Assembly (NCBI GenBank): GCA_037962975.1 | Contig: CM075669.1 | Coordinates: forward strand, 119,366,501-119,430,500 | From: Clitoria ternatea | Taxonomy: Eukaryota; Streptophyta; Magnoliopsida; Fabales; Fabaceae | Length of the DNA stretch: 64,000 nucleotides | Reading direction: 5' to 3' | Part shown: positions 44,586-57,600 of the stretch, piece after piece | How positions within the stretch are numbered: position 1 is the stretch's first letter | Layout of the letters: each line of letters opens with the position of its first letter | Notes under the pieces: model-generated | Databases searched by the model: none | What the model saw: the letters and a program-made list of their open reading frames with translations, nothing else | Told to the model about the DNA's origin: nothing | Position numbers and translations under genes: made by a program

Positions 44586-47500
44586 TTTGATGAAACATTC
44601 AAAGTCGTGGGGAATTCAATGGCCTCCCAGTTATGAAGTTCTTGGCCTGGTGGACAAGCAATCACAAAATCAACACTATCACAGGGACTTTCTTCAATGA
44701 CAGCCACTTGGTCTGGAGGTATCAGTCCGGCGCTCCGAAAGCTCTGGTAGAGATCACAGATGAGGACTCTTGCAGTATGAGGTTTTCTACCGGTAAGACG
44801 AGCAGCCCTTCTTTCCCTCTTCTCTTCCTCTACCCTTTTTCTGTCGGTAACCGTGGGCCGGTATCCTAATCCAAAACCATTTCTGTTATCAAGCAGGCGT
44901 ATAGGTTCTATTTCTCCATTCAAAGCACGTCCTAGCCCTCTTCCAGGTTTATACCCTCCATGCAGCATAATCTTTGCCATCATTAAAGATGCACTTGGCA
45001 TGTGAGCTTTTACCATCGTGACTCATTCCCCTACATAGGTAGCGTTTGCTATCTCTAATGCTTGGAAAGAAGTTTCAAGAGCCTCTTCTGCTGCCTCGAT
45101 GTAAGGGGTTGACAGAGGTTTGCTGACCAGAAGGTCTTCCTTACTAGAAATAATTATCAGCTTGTTGTCAACTATGAATTTTAGTTTTTGGTGCAGGGTA
45201 GAGGGCACTACTCTAGCAGAATCGATCCACGGCCTGCCTAATAAACAGCTATAGGCAGGCGAGATATCCATGACTTGAAAAAGGACCTGGAACATGCACG
45301 GCCCAACCTGTATGGGCAGCTCAATCTCACCCATAACCTCCCTCCGAGTTCCATCAAAAGGTCGTACTATCGTGGCACTTGGCTTCATAAAAGTCCCATC
45401 AAATGGTAACTTGGCCAATGTAGACTTTGGCATGACGTTGAGGGACGACCCATTGTCAATAAGTACTTTTGCTAAGATGTAATCTTGACATTGTACGGAG
45501 ATATGGAGAGCCTTGTTGTGCCCAATCCCCTCTGTTGGTATTTCGTCGTCAGTGAAGGTCAGATAGTTATCTGCAACAATGTGCCCCACTATTCCTTGAA
45601 ACTTATCAACGGGAATGTCATGACTGACATGGGCCTCATTCAGGACCTTCATCAACATCTTCCGATGTGGCTCAGAGTTCATCAACAATGATAACAAAGA
45701 GATTTTTGCAGGAGTATGGGTCAGTTGGTCAAGCACTTGATATTCACTCTGGCGAATAAACTTTAAGAATTCATGGGCCTCTTCATCAGTCACGGCCCTT
45801 TTGATTTCACCATTGGCCCCTTCTTTGTCCACCTTGGCATTTCCGGTAACCTGATCCTTCTTTGGCTCTGGAGGGGTGTATATTCTTCCACTTCGGGTTA
45901 TACCTCCTACCCCAACAATATTTGTGACGGACGAAGGAGACGGGTCACTCGTTGCCGAGCTTGCAACGATCACATCTGCGTTGTACTTCCAAGGGACAGC
46001 CCGACAATCTTTGAACGCAAATGGGGCGGGTGCTTGAATAGTGATGATTGGTTGTACAGAAATAGGAGCTGCTTGAGGGTTCCTGGTGTAAAAAATTGTC
46101 AAGGGCTTAGGGACCCGTGCCCCTGTTTGTTCTTCGATCATGTCGACCTCATCTCCATGGCGTTTACAGACCTACACAATATGGCTGTCCATAAGGCTTT
46201 GAAGGACCTTACAGAAACCTTGGTGTTCGGCAGTCTGCTCGCAATCATGTTCCACACTCCAGGTCCCTTCAATTAGTCCCCTTTCAAGTAAAAGGGAATG
46301 AACTATCCTTAATGGCATTCTTATGTCAGCAACATTCTTAACGTACTCCTCATCATTTTCCAAGGCGTTGACCTCTGAATTTCCATGGTTAGGCAGGGGA
46401 TTTATGGCAATATTTGGGCTACCTTCTTTAAAGTTAATCCAATCGGCTTTGATCAAATCTCTTACTTTATATTTCAAAGCCATGCAATTTTCTGTGGAAT
46501 GCCCTGGTGCCCCAGCATGGTAATCACAATGAGCGTTTGGGTCACATCCCCTTGGGTAAGGAGGTTGCAACGGCCTCATGGGGCATGGAGCTACCAGACC
46601 CTTTTGAACGAGGATTGGAAAAAGTTCGGTATATGTTATGGGAATTGGATCGAACTGTACAAGGGGGCGCTCATTGTTGGAATTCCTTGTGTTCTGATTA
46701 TGATTGGGTGGTCGAGTCACTTGCTGCGGGTGATGGTATGGCACGGGTTGCGGTACTGGTGCTCTTACCATGGGTGGACGGAAGTGGGGAGTATAAGCCA
46801 TCGGGCCCTGAGTGGTAGCGGCCATATAAGGATTGGGAGCTTGAATCATAGTAGGAAAGAATGGTCTTGGCGAAGCCGTCTTTTGATTAGAAGAGATAGA
46901 ATTAGTTTCTCCATCCCTTTTCCCAGGCGTCGGCCTTCTTGTCATGCTTGCCCCAGATAAGCCCTGAGTGATCTTTCCTGTTCGTATTCCGCTTTCCACC
47001 CTTTCCCCAATAGTCACAATGTCGGAGAAGTTGGATGAAACGCTACCAATCATTTTGCCGTAGAAAGGTGATGGAAGTGTGTCGATAAACATCACGACTA
47101 TCTCTTTCTCCGACAGTGGGGGGTCCACTTGCGCTGCTGTCTCCCTCCAGCGTTGGGTATACTCTTTAAACATTTCATTGTCCTTCTTCACCATATTCTG
47201 TAACTGAACCCTATTGGGCGCCATATCCATGTTATACTTGTATTGCCTAAGGAAGGCATCTGCCAGGTCCTTCCAACAACGAATATGATTTCGCTCAAGG
47301 TGAGCATACCATGTAAGAGCAGCCCCTGCTAGACTATCTTGGAAGCAGTGGATCAATAATTGGTCGTTAGAAGAGTAGGACACCATCTTCCGACAATATA
47401 TCGTCAGATGGTTCTTTGGACAAGTCATTCCCTGATACTTGTCAAAGTCAGGCATCTTGAATTTGGGCGGGAGGACAACATCTGTGACTAGATATAGCTC

Positions 47501-48391
47501 AGAAGCATCTATCAGCCCAAAACCTCCAGAGCCTTCCATCATCCTCAAACGCTCCTCTAAGATTTCTATCTTTTCCTTTTAGGGAGCTGCAACTGTGCTA
47601 TGACCGGCTACAGGGTTCATCATGCGGGTTGTATCTTGGAGATTGGTCATATAGGGGGTTGCATATCTGCATGGATAGCCAAGTGGCTGGTTGAAAGGAG
47701 GCAATACATGGGACTGGTTCATCAGGCCTGTACTTGGTGAGGGACCTTGGGGTTGGGCCATAGTTTGTACAACATAATTTGGTTAGGTCATCTGGGCTCG
47801 TGTGTTTTGGGCTTGTGCGTTGTGAGTTGGCTGGGCCATCGGGGCCTGGGTGTTTTGGGTCTGGTAGGTTTGTGGGTCATGGGCTTGCGTGTTTTGGGTT
47901 TGGTAAGTTTGTGGGTCATGGGCTTGCGGGTTTTGGGCTTGATGGAGCGATGGTATATTCGGCTGGGTAGGGTATGAAGCGTGAGGATTCATCGCTTGCT
48001 GGTCATGGGCGTCTTGTTGGTTAGCGAGCGGGGGATAGTATCCTGGTGGAAGGCCATAAAGTGGAAAAGGTACTGGGTTGCCGTCAGGACCGACAAATGT
48101 ATGCTGTGCATAAGACTGGCTGTAAGGTAGCTGGGTCTCAACGGCAAGGTTAGGTCTTCCAACATGAATGGTGATAGGGGGTGTCATTATGTTTGGTACT
48201 TGGGTCCTTGCTGGGTCGGAACCAAGGGGGGGTGGTACAGTGGCAGGCTGCTGTTGGGTGTTCTCAATACCTGCAGAGGAGTCCCCTTCTGTGATTCTCT
48301 TTTCCAAAAGCTTGGTCACCTCGGCTACCTGTTCTTTCAGCTGATTGAACTCGTTTTTGAAATCTTCATCCCTGATTTCTGCTTCGGCCAT
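44586..48391 (-). pseudogene. Ogre gag-protease with G-patch-like region
   Basis: Upstream exon of the polyprotein, in the same frame as pol. From a Met at 48391: coiled-coil-like N-terminus (FKNEFNQLKEQVAEVTKLL), a Pro/Gln-rich stretch with AHDPQTYQTQNTQ repeats, the retrotrans_gag core (KMPDFDKYQGMTCPKNHL; FQDSLAGAALTWYAHLE; FKEYTQRWRETAAQVDP), a Cys/His knuckle (CDYHAGAPGHSTENC), protease (VLIDNGSSLNVMPKSTL; CLLGRPWIDSA) and a G-patch-like GGYKPGRGLGRALNG. In-frame stops at 47783, 47579, 46172 and 45023 break it; each could have arisen by a single transition. Confidence 0.9.
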
Positions 48392-48718
48392 GAGTCTCGT
48401 TTGAAGTCGGGTCGGATAAGGATGTTTACCCGTAATGTCTAATGTAAGTCAAGACACAAAATTGTTAAAAAGAAAGCATTTAAATAAAAATGGTAAAAGA
48501 AAAACCATTAGTATGGTGCACGAAGCTATTGCGGAACTCGGCCAGTATCCTCCAACCATTTCTCAGAACGTCATATTCAAGAATAATAAGTATGTGATAA
48601 ATGGAAATTAACATGAGATAGTTATGGAGACAAAAGAATCATTCTTTCTGAATTTCAAAGTACATTACTGCTGCCAATCTTTTTTTTATGCAGGAAAAGT
48701 AAATCAGCCATTCCTAGC

Positions 48719-50635
48719 TCAGGCAATCATGGCCCTCATTTTACAAATCCTTTCTCTACAGTAATCAAGGAAGGTTACAATTTCTTTTGGGGTACTAAGA
48801 GGGTTAACCATCCCCTCAGCTTGCTTAAGCAGGAGCGGGAGGTCTTCCAGAACTCCATTAGCCAAATGTGCCAAGTGGGCGAAGCGGTTCATCCATGAAT
48901 GAATAACTTCATCTTGTTGTGTCATTTCAGTTTTCAAAATACGGATAGCCTCACGACATTCTTGCTCAGTATCTATCGCGTGCTGTCGCTCGCCGTTTAT
49001 CTCTTGCTGGCAAGCTTCTACCACCTCATTAAGCTGATGCTCTAATTGGCCAACTTGCAATTGTAGGAGCTCTTTTTGCACCAAGGTAATTTGCTCGTTC
49101 TCTTTGGCTTTTTCCAACATATCTCTCAAGAGTTGCTTGTCAGCTAGCATAGTATCCCTTTGCTTGCTCTTCATCCTCAGTTGGGTATTAGCTGTTCGGA
49201 GGCATTGACTTTGCTTCCTCAAGTAATCCCTTTCAATTTTCCATTTTTTTCCAATCTCCTTGATGGTTTGCTTGCTTTCTAAGTTCTCCCTTTTCTGAAG
49301 GGCGCATTCTCGTTGAGACTTTAGCAAGTCTTTCTCTAGCTTCTTATTTTTTGCAATTAACTCCTTTATCTTGGCTTTCATGGCCTCCTCTTCTAGGGTA
49401 GGTGAGGGGACAGATGTTCTTGTTGGGAGATAGGAGGGACTTTTGAAAGGCAGCTTGACAATGGAAACCCTATTCAGGATCCATTGGTAGTATTCGTCCT
49501 TCACGGCATGGCTTCGAGCTCCTAGTTCTTTTCCTTGCCTGTGGACCATCTTCCATGCGTTTGCTATATCTCGAATAGCAGAGGTACAATCTCCTTTTGA
49601 GTAGTGAAGGACAAAAGGAATAAGTGATTCTTCATCAGGTGGCCCAAGCAATGGATAAGCTAACTGCCGTTTGGCTATGACAGGGTTGTAGTTAATGCAT
49701 CCTTGAGTGCCCATAAGAGGAACGTTTGGGTAACTTCCACAATGATGAATAATGGTGTCAACCTTCAACCATTGTGGATACCACCTTACTTTGTCAGCTG
49801 TGAGCCCCATCAGGTGATTGGCCCATTCACGCCCGTTCTTTGTTACTAACTGGCATAACTTCAGATCAGAAATAGGACATTTAACTTTGCCAACTTGGTG
49901 GAAAACATGTGACGTGAGCCATACATACAGAGCAGGTAGACAACAAATGATTCTCTTTCCACCTTGTGTACAGCAGAAGTCCATGGTGCAGTATATATTT
50001 GCCAAGATAGTAGTGACAAGATTTTCAGATTTGAATTTACGGGCAAGGAAAATACCAATAGCATCATAGTCTATGTAATTATCAATATTGGGGAACAAGA
50101 TAACACCATAAATGGTTAGAGCCAAGGTATCCATGAAGGCTTCCCAATCTCCTTTCTCAGCCAGCAAGTGCATGTGCTTCTCAAAATATTCCCGATCAAA
50201 CCCCAGGACCTGATTTCTATTTAGTTGCTTACTTCTTAAGACTTCCGGGTTAATCCTTAGGATATCAACGATGGTAACAATATTCGCATGACGTCCAAGG
50301 TGGCGGTAAGGCATTTGTCCTTCTAGTGGCATCCCCAAGATCTGTTCGAACTCCTCAACAGACGGAGCCAATTGAAAGTCTCGGAAGGTGAAACAACGGA
50401 GAGGTGGATCATAGAACTGAATCAAAGCAGTAATTGCCTCGACTTGTACCTCCACTTCTAGCAACTTTAGGATCCTCCCATATTTCCTTGAAAAAAACAT
50501 TTTCTGATTCATATCCAATTTCTTGCCTAATGCTTGCAAACTGGTTGTATCGAATTTTCTAGCCTTAACATACAGTAATTTTTTCAACCCGGGTATATTT
50601 GTACCACAACTATCTGATCTTATGTTAATTTCCAT
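48719..50635 (-). CDS. Ogre ORF1, intact 638-residue protein (DUF7745-like, coiled coil)
   Basis: Extra ORF upstream of gag, found in Ogre elements and of unknown function. The Met at 50635 begins a globular N-terminal half of about 380 residues resembling the plant-mobile-domain/DUF7745 group (LLEVEVQVEAITALIQFYDP; CFTFRDFQLAPSVEEFEQIL; ANIYCTMDFCCTQGGKRI). Residues about 415-590 are a long charged coiled coil (KIKELIAKNKKLEKDLLKSQ and following). No signal peptide or catalytic motif is recognised. The frame is open throughout while the neighbouring gag-pro-pol has eight stops. A 327-bp gap separates it from gag. An RNA-binding, silencing-escape or host-derived role are all only guesses. Confidence 0.88.
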   Translation of the reverse strand: MEINIRSDSCGTNIPGLKKLLYVKARKFDTTSLQALGKKLDMNQKMFFSRKYGRILKLLEVEVQVEAITALIQFYDPPLRCFTFRDFQLAPSVEEFEQILGMPLEGQMPYRHLGRHANIVTIVDILRINPEVLRSKQLNRNQVLGFDREYFEKHMHLLAEKGDWEAFMDTLALTIYGVILFPNIDNYIDYDAIGIFLARKFKSENLVTTILANIYCTMDFCCTQGGKRIICCLPALYVWLTSHVFHQVGKVKCPISDLKLCQLVTKNGREWANHLMGLTADKVRWYPQWLKVDTIIHHCGSYPNVPLMGTQGCINYNPVIAKRQLAYPLLGPPDEESLIPFVLHYSKGDCTSAIRDIANAWKMVHRQGKELGARSHAVKDEYYQWILNRVSIVKLPFKSPSYLPTRTSVPSPTLEEEAMKAKIKELIAKNKKLEKDLLKSQRECALQKRENLESKQTIKEIGKKWKIERDYLRKQSQCLRTANTQLRMKSKQRDTMLADKQLLRDMLEKAKENEQITLVQKELLQLQVGQLEHQLNEVVEACQQEINGERQHAIDTEQECREAIRILKTEMTQQDEVIHSWMNRFAHLAHLANGVLEDLPLLLKQAEGMVNPLSTPKEIVTFLDYCRERICKMRAMIA

Positions 50636-51663
50636 ATTTTCACTCAGAGGTACTGGCTAAGCTCTTGATAGCTTCCTGCAAGAACATAAAGAAATGAGAA
50701 AATCAATCATTAGAACTGACGTGTTTTGCAAATCGATACTCCCCTAGTAACTTTGAAAATATTTTTGTATTTAGGGAAGTTTCGATTTGACAAAACTTGT
50801 GACAAATCAAGGCTCATGTGAGCTACGGATTTTCTGATCATTGTCAATACAAAAAAAATTGATTTTTTTTTATTTTTTTTTATACTTTTTTTTTTATTCA
50901 AAACATCCGTAACTCAAGGCCCAAAGACTTGTGCATAAAAGGAAAGGACTACTTGCCCATTAAAGGATCACTTAATTAAAAGTATGTCATTTCAGAAGAA
51001 AGCAATCCACTAAACTGGCAAGCAGTCCCCTTAATTTGGATCAGAAAAGGAAGTGAGAATGAGAAAAGGTATAAGTAAAGTTTGCCCCTTTGTGTCTTAA
51101 GGTGGGTTTTTCTGAAGGTCTCCTTATGGTTCTAAAGTTCATCTATCAGTGATACCTCGCATTAGGTGGCTTGTTCTAAAACTTTTAAAGGTCACTAGAG
51201 CCAAGATCCTACTCATGATGTTGACCACAAATAGTAAGAAGTATACTAAGTGTGGGCACCATGAATAAGTCAAACTCTAGCTGAGATTCTCACGGTAACC
51301 AGACAGGAAGTACATCCCAAATGGCTTCGCTATCAACCTCCCCTAATCTTAATGTTTATTTAGGCCCGGGTATAGGGTCCCACTCAAAAGTGTGTGCAAA
51401 TTGTGAGTGTAGTGTGTGAAAGAGGCATTCAATACCTGTACCTTACTCATCCTACACATAGAACAAACACAGAGCAACAAAATAAAGTCGACTACCCTAG
51501 GGTTCAATGATCACACAGATATTTACAGAACATAATGATAGAATACAAACAAAATAGAAACTAAACATTGATAAGGAAATAAAATAAAAGAAGAAGTTAA
51601 ATATTTAATATGCTAATTAAAACATGCGCTATCAAATTGACTGGCTTGACTCTCTAAATTTTT
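50636..51663 (-). other. Ogre 5' leader between PBS and ORF1
   Basis: About 1 kb of untranslated sequence with a long T-rich run (50850-50900). No recognisable gene. It would hold packaging signals by analogy with other elements. Confidence 0.55.
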
Positions 51664-51680
51664 CCCCAGTGGAGTCGCCA
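51664..51680 (-). other. Primer binding site (tRNA-Arg type) of Ogre element
   Basis: The minus strand reads TGGCGACTCCACTGGGG, the PBS type reported for Ogre, two bases inside the 5' LTR. Confidence 0.9.
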
Positions 51681-51682
51681 TC

Positions 51683-54609
51683 TGTCGCGACCGGGATCGC
51701 GGCGGCACGGCCGACCCTTGAAACGATTTTAAAGATAAACAGGGAGTCGCCACCAATATTTTTTTAGGATAAAATACTGGAAAAAACCTTTTGTTAAAGC
51801 ACTGGTTATAAAAATAAAATTCCATGATTCGGGAGTCTGATTACAGGTGAGGAAGGTATTAGCACCTCACAACTGTCCGTTATAAAAACGGTTACCTCAA
51901 TTTGATAGCGTGCATTATAATTGGCCCAATAATTATTTTAACTTCTTCATGAAAAGAAAAATGTATGGAAGGACAAAATAAACAAAAAAAATAAACAAAA
52001 ATCAACACAAAATATTTACATGAGACCAACAGGACGTCTCGTCCAAATTAATCTCGCTCCACCTTTTTTTTAAAGAGATATTTAAGAAATATGAGATTAA
52101 CAGGACGTCTCGTCCAAATTAATCTCGCTCCTCCTTTTAAAGAGATACTACAAAATATGAGATTAACAAGACGTCTCGTCTAAATTAACCTCGCTCCTTC
52201 TTTTTTTTAAAAAAAAAGTATTTAAAAAATATGAGATTAACAGGACGTCTCGTCCAAATTAATCTCGCTCCACCTTTTTTGATAGCAAGACAAAAAAAAT
52301 GGAAACTCTAAAAATTAAATAAAGAAAGATGAGCCCGACAGGAACTATTTCCCGCTCCTACGTATTCTCGAGCTTTCGAGAAATCAGGGTCACGTAGTTC
52401 TTTAAATATTTTATTTTTAGGAAAAAGATTAAGGAAATGTTGATGGGAATCATTATGGTGAGGAACCCATACAAGGCGAAGTTCTTCGCACGTGTACGAA
52501 TCCTATAAAGGTGGTGTAGACGGAAGTATTTTCCGTACGACACTGACTAAGAATGATTTATTTTGATTTTTATTTAAACTAGAAAGAAAACATAGGAAAC
52601 ATTTATTTCCTTTATTATATTTTTAGTACAAAGCAAAAAAAGAAAGGTAGCAGAAGCTATAAGAGAGAAAAGGAGACAGTAAGTTCGGAAAAGGGAAGAA
52701 AAGAAAAAAATGAGTGAAAACTGAGTGGGAGAAGAGAAAACCGAGTGCAAAAAATGGAAAAAACGAGTGAAAAATAAGAAAACCGAGTGAAAAATAAGAA
52801 AACCGAGTAAAACTATGAAAATCCGAGTGAAAACAGGGAAAGCCGAGTGAAACTGGAAAGATCCGAGTGGAAAAATGAAAATCCAAGTGAAAATAGGGAA
52901 AACCGAGTAAAAATAGTCAAATCCGAGTGGAACAACGAAAGATCCGAATAAAAAATGAGGAACACTGAGCAAAAATAGTAAAATCAGAGTGATAAGAGGA
53001 ATACCGGGTGAAAATTGAGCAAAACCGAGTGATGATGGAGCAGGAAAGCTGATCCTAGAGGGAAAAGGGAATTAGAGGGAGTAGGAAAGTGCTAGGTGAG
53101 GTGCTGTTGAGTGGAAGGGAGGACGGTATTGGAGGAGAGAGAGTTTAAGGGACTGTTGGTATAAGTTTAAGGAAGGGGGTGAGGGTGAGGGAGAAGTGAG
53201 AGGGACGGAGCTTAGGTAGAGTTTTTCCTCTTCAATGCGTGAATGCCCTTGGTGCTTCAACCCCTGCCTATTTATAGGCTTGTTTGAGTGGAAGGCCAGC
53301 TCAGGCTTCCACTCAGAGTGGAAAACCAGCTCATACTTCCATTCAGAGTGAAGTGGGGGATAACGGCTGAGTGGGAATTTTTAATTCCCCCCACTTCCGC
53401 CCCTGTCTACCACCCCCAGGATTCCTGGATCCACTTGGGTGGTGGAATCCAAGTCAGCACGGGCGAACAGAGGGAGCCGGGTGGAAATCCGAGAGAGGAT
53501 GGTGAAAATCCGAGTGAGAATGGTAGAATTCTGAGTGAGAATGGTAGAATTCCGAGTGAAAATGGTAGAATTCCGAGTGAGAATGGTAGAATTCCGTGTG
53601 AAATGGGTGAAAGATGTGTGAAATGGTGCTGTTTATACAAAAACCGAGTGAAGTGTGACTCGGAATTGGCTAAAGGATGACTCGGAGATGGGTGAAAGAT
53701 GACTCGGGAACGGGCGAAAAGTGTCACTCAGAATTGGTAAAAAAATGAGTCAGAACTAACCAAGAACTGACCAAGAATTGACTCGAAAATGTGAAGTATG
53801 GCTCAGAAATTGGTGGAAATGGGGGCTCGGAATTGATTGGCCAAAGGGGCTCGGGAAAGGTTTAAGTATGACTCGGAAGTGGTACAAATAGTGGCTCGGA
53901 AGTGATTTAAGAAGGGCTGACACGGAATTGGTTTGAAGAGGGCTGACTAAGTGAAGTATCACTCGGTTCCGACTGACTGAAGAGGGACTCTCGGTTCTGA
54001 TTGAAGAGGAAACACTCGGAATTCCTTCAGTCGGATGTATTTTGCTCGGATCTCATCTGTGTGTGAAGCATTCACTCAGAATTTCTTCAAAAGTGATACA
54101 GAACTTCACTGCTTGAAGGATCTACTCGGAACTGACCTTGGGATCTCTTAATCCGAATGGAACTTGGACATTTTCACTCAGAATTTACTTATTTTCCACT
54201 CAGAAATTGTAAGTTTGGCCATTTACACTCGGACATGGCCTTCTCCTCACTCAGAATTTAGAGACTTGGCAATCTTCACTCGGATCTGGCCTTCTTTCCA
54301 CTCAGGAATTGAAATCTCACTCGGAATTGACTCATTCTGAGTAATTCTACTCGGATTTGATCCTCCTGAGTCATTTCACTCGGATTTCTCTTCAACAGGG
54401 ACATACTCCATTCGGCAATGCTTCAATCTGAGTCATTTCACTCGGATTTCTCTTCAACAGGGACATACTCCATTTGGCAATGCTCCAATCTGAGTCATTT
54501 CACTCGGATTTGATCATTCTGAGTCCTTTTACTCGGAAATGATCATTTTCGAGTCCTTTGTTTTTGGGAATCTTCTTCATTTGTGGATGGGCTGAAATAG
54601 GTGTTCACA
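51683..54609 (-). repeat. 5' LTR of Ogre element
   Basis: 2,927 bp, closely similar to 35985-38915, with the same internal repeats at matching positions. TATA palindrome at 53266-53279. Confidence 0.95.
53266..53279 (-). promoter_or_regulatory. TATA box of Ogre 5' LTR
   Basis: GCCTATTTATAGGC, giving TATAAATA in element sense. It sits roughly mid-LTR. Confidence 0.6.
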
Positions 54610-54614
54610 GTAGG
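54610..54614. repeat. TSD GTAGG, right copy
   Basis: Matches 35980-35984. Confidence 0.92.
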
Positions 54615-57600
54615 ATATCGCACTCAGGTGTCATCGGGGAGAGAGGTTGCGTGTTGACGTCGATGTCAATACTGGTGCACTTTATAGACCACATTCTGTG
54701 AAGTTTAGCAGTTACCTGGGAGTAGTTGCTCAGTCGAAGGTGTCCATTATTATCCCTGACTGGGATAATGTAGAGAAGGTTGTGAAAAACCATATTTGGA
54801 GTGATATTCTAGTAAGATAAATATGTTATATTAATTATTTTAATGTATTGTTTCATGTAATTCATATACTTACTAATTCCCCTTTGTAGGATTCTTAGAA
54901 TATACCAGCATATGACACACTGAGAAGGAAGATCCTCAGTATTATTGCTGACAGATGGAGGTCATTCAAGTCCTCACTTACCAAGAGGTATGTAAGGACT
55001 TTAAATTAGGTCGATACAGTTTACCCTAATTGTATTATCAATTTTTAACTCACCTTATTTTAACTATGAATTGTAGGTATATATTCGGGGAGGAGCGAGG
55101 ATAGTTCCCCAGAGACAAATATACCTTCATTGACCAGGAGACTTAGGATGCTTTTGTTGTATCTAGGCAGACTGACCAGTGGATGGTACATTGGTATTTA
55201 ACATGATTAAATTATTTATAATTTAAATGTAACTCTAACCCATTTTCTTTCTTGTTGCAGGCTGTCAGAACGAAAGCACAGAGCATCAGGAAGAAGAATG
55301 ACTGCCCCCACAAATTATCACATGGGGGTTACAGACTATTATAGGAGCAAATGGCCCGAGAGAAGGCCAGTCAGTGTCAGGCTAGCTAAACTGACACTGG
55401 TGTTGTGGATCCCCCTTCCCACCTCCACGCCATGAGAAATGGAAGCAGGTCAAGGTCAGGAAAAGTGGCAATACACTTCCTTACAAGCTCAAGAAGTCGC
55501 CTCACGAATAGTAAGTATCCGCCTTCATAAGTTTTTAGATTTTTGGTTTTCACTAAACCTTGAACACTAACTTGTTTGGTTTCAGGATTCCTTGGTTGAG
55601 CAATCAACCCAAGCCTTTTTCATAGCCCGTGGTAGGCAGGACATCTTGACTACCACCATCGGTAGGCCAGAGCACCCAAGAAGGGTGCGTGCTGTTGGTC
55701 AAGGTCATGATAAGTTGTAAATGACACTATCTTTTCATTTTGTTTTCTATTAATCAATTATGGTTTAATCATTCATATTTTACAGGCCTCTGGAGCTATT
55801 ACGGTGCTCCCAACCTGGCTCCATCCGTCGAGGAGTTGGTAAAGCAAAGGGTTGAGTCGAGGGTGGCTACTGTGAAGGCTGAATACTGGGAGGAGATGAA
55901 GAAGCTGCAAGAAGAGATGGCCCGATTCAGGGAGAAGATGAAGGCTTCACTTAGCCATCACCAGGAGCCTACTACACTAGCTGTCGACCCACAGGTTTGA
56001 TTTCTTATAGTATTTAACTGTTTGTTGTTTATAATTTGTTTGTTTAATTATTGAATAACTTCTGCTTGATCTATAAATATGTAGGTACAGAGGGTTAGCA
56101 CTAAGGGGTCTTGCGCTGCAGCTGACCCTGACGATGATGGGGTCGATGCTGCAGATACCCATCAATGTGACTTGTTCATTGATGGGTCAGAGGAGCCAGT
56201 TGCCACTGGCATGGTGTACAACTTAGGCCCTGTGGTTCACCATCAGTCATTACTTGATGGTATGTCCAGGATCTCTGTTGTACTTGTCATTAAGGAGGAT
56301 GCTGTTGTGCCAGTGGCAACTGTAGAGGTGCAAACCGATGGTCAAGCGATGGGACACTTCCTCATGTGGCCCAACAAACTCCTGTCGGTTGCTCCTCCGC
56401 AGGTATAAAACTCAAACACTAACTGATTTTGTTATATTGTCACTTAAGGTATAAACCTTTAATGTTTTAACTGTTCAACAGGAGGCGGGCCCGACATTGA
56501 AGAAGCCAGACCCCGTCGAAGATCCGATCCAAATGCTATGGAAGGTCTGGGCTGAGCTAGGCGAGGACACTTTTAGCGTACCATGGTAGCCACAGGTGTT
56601 CGGCCGTCCAAGTTCATTACCACTTTACGTTACGTGGAATGACTTGTGTGAGATTATGATGGGGTCAACGATGCTGAACATATCCGTCATTCAGATTTGG
56701 GATTTGTAAGTATATCATTTTAGGTTCAATTATTTCATTATACAAGTTATTTGTCGCTAACCATGTCTAAACTTGTTTAGGTTTCTACATAAGCTTTGTA
56801 CGGAGTTGGGCTTCATTGGAACTTATGGTTTCTTAGAGCCCTCCTTCATACAGAGAAGTAGGAATAGCAAGGAGGACACCCAGGCATACATCCAGAATTG
56901 GATGTATGAGCCTAGGAAGACGGTATACCTGGCACCGTATCATAAACGGTAAAATTCTATAACATATAGTATTTTGAAGTCCCCACTTATCACTTGTAAC
57001 TGCGGCACTCATTGGACGCTCGTGGTGATCTGTCCCCAACCATACTAAGCTTTATACTTTGATTCTGTGCACAGGACTGTTCCACAAGACCTCAAAACAA
57101 TGGTGGACGCGTAAGTTAAACCCTAAAAATATTAAATTTCTATAAATTCGATTACGTCATTTTTGTTCTTCTACGATTTTAACTTATCTTGTGTTTTATT
57201 CTGACGCAGGGCTGTGGTTGGATATAGTTGCCTATATGGAAGTAAATCGAATGGGAAAAAACTCGTATGGGTGCACCCTAAAGTAAGTCAATCGACCGCA
57301 TTCAAATCTTTATATCATATTTTTAAAAACTTGAATTCACTTTATGTCCATTGTAGTCTTATAGGTAAGAGGGTGGCTTTGAGTACGGCTATTACGTCAT
57401 GTACACCATGCTGACCATAGTCCAAGAACATTTAGTAGATGGATGGACAGATGTAAGTCTCACTTGCCTAGTTTTTTACCAATTTGATCAAATTCATGTC
57501 ATAAATACAGTTTTTGTTCTAATTGTTTTGTGTATTATTTGCAGTACTTTCAGGACCGTTTATACTTTCCTAAGGCACTAGTAGATAATCTTAGAAAGCA

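Larger units (their letters stand above)
35985..54609 (-). mobile_element. Ogre (Tat lineage) Ty3/gypsy retrotransposon, structurally complete
   Basis: 18,625 bp with 2.93-kb LTRs (35985-38915 and 51683-54609), TSD GTAGG, tRNA-Arg-type PBS (51664-51680) and PPT (38916-38939). On the minus strand: ORF1, gag-pro, a probable intron, RT, RNase H, a second RNase H, integrase, then a 2-kb 3' region with tandem repeats. The extra ORF before gag, the intron between protease and RT, the dual RNase H and the size are all hallmarks of Ogre elements described from legumes. Eight in-frame stops lie in the spliced gag-pro-pol frame, so this copy is not autonomous. LTRs differ at visibly more sites than in the two Athila-type elements. 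Confidence 0.94.

Noticed and set aside
46385..46960. 191-codon plus-strand open frame
   Set aside because: Antisense to Ogre gag, with no recognisable motif.
35985..54609. Segmental duplication instead of LTR pair
   Set aside because: TG...CA ends, a 5-bp TSD, PBS and PPT at the correct edges and a complete Ogre gene order settle it as an LTR element.
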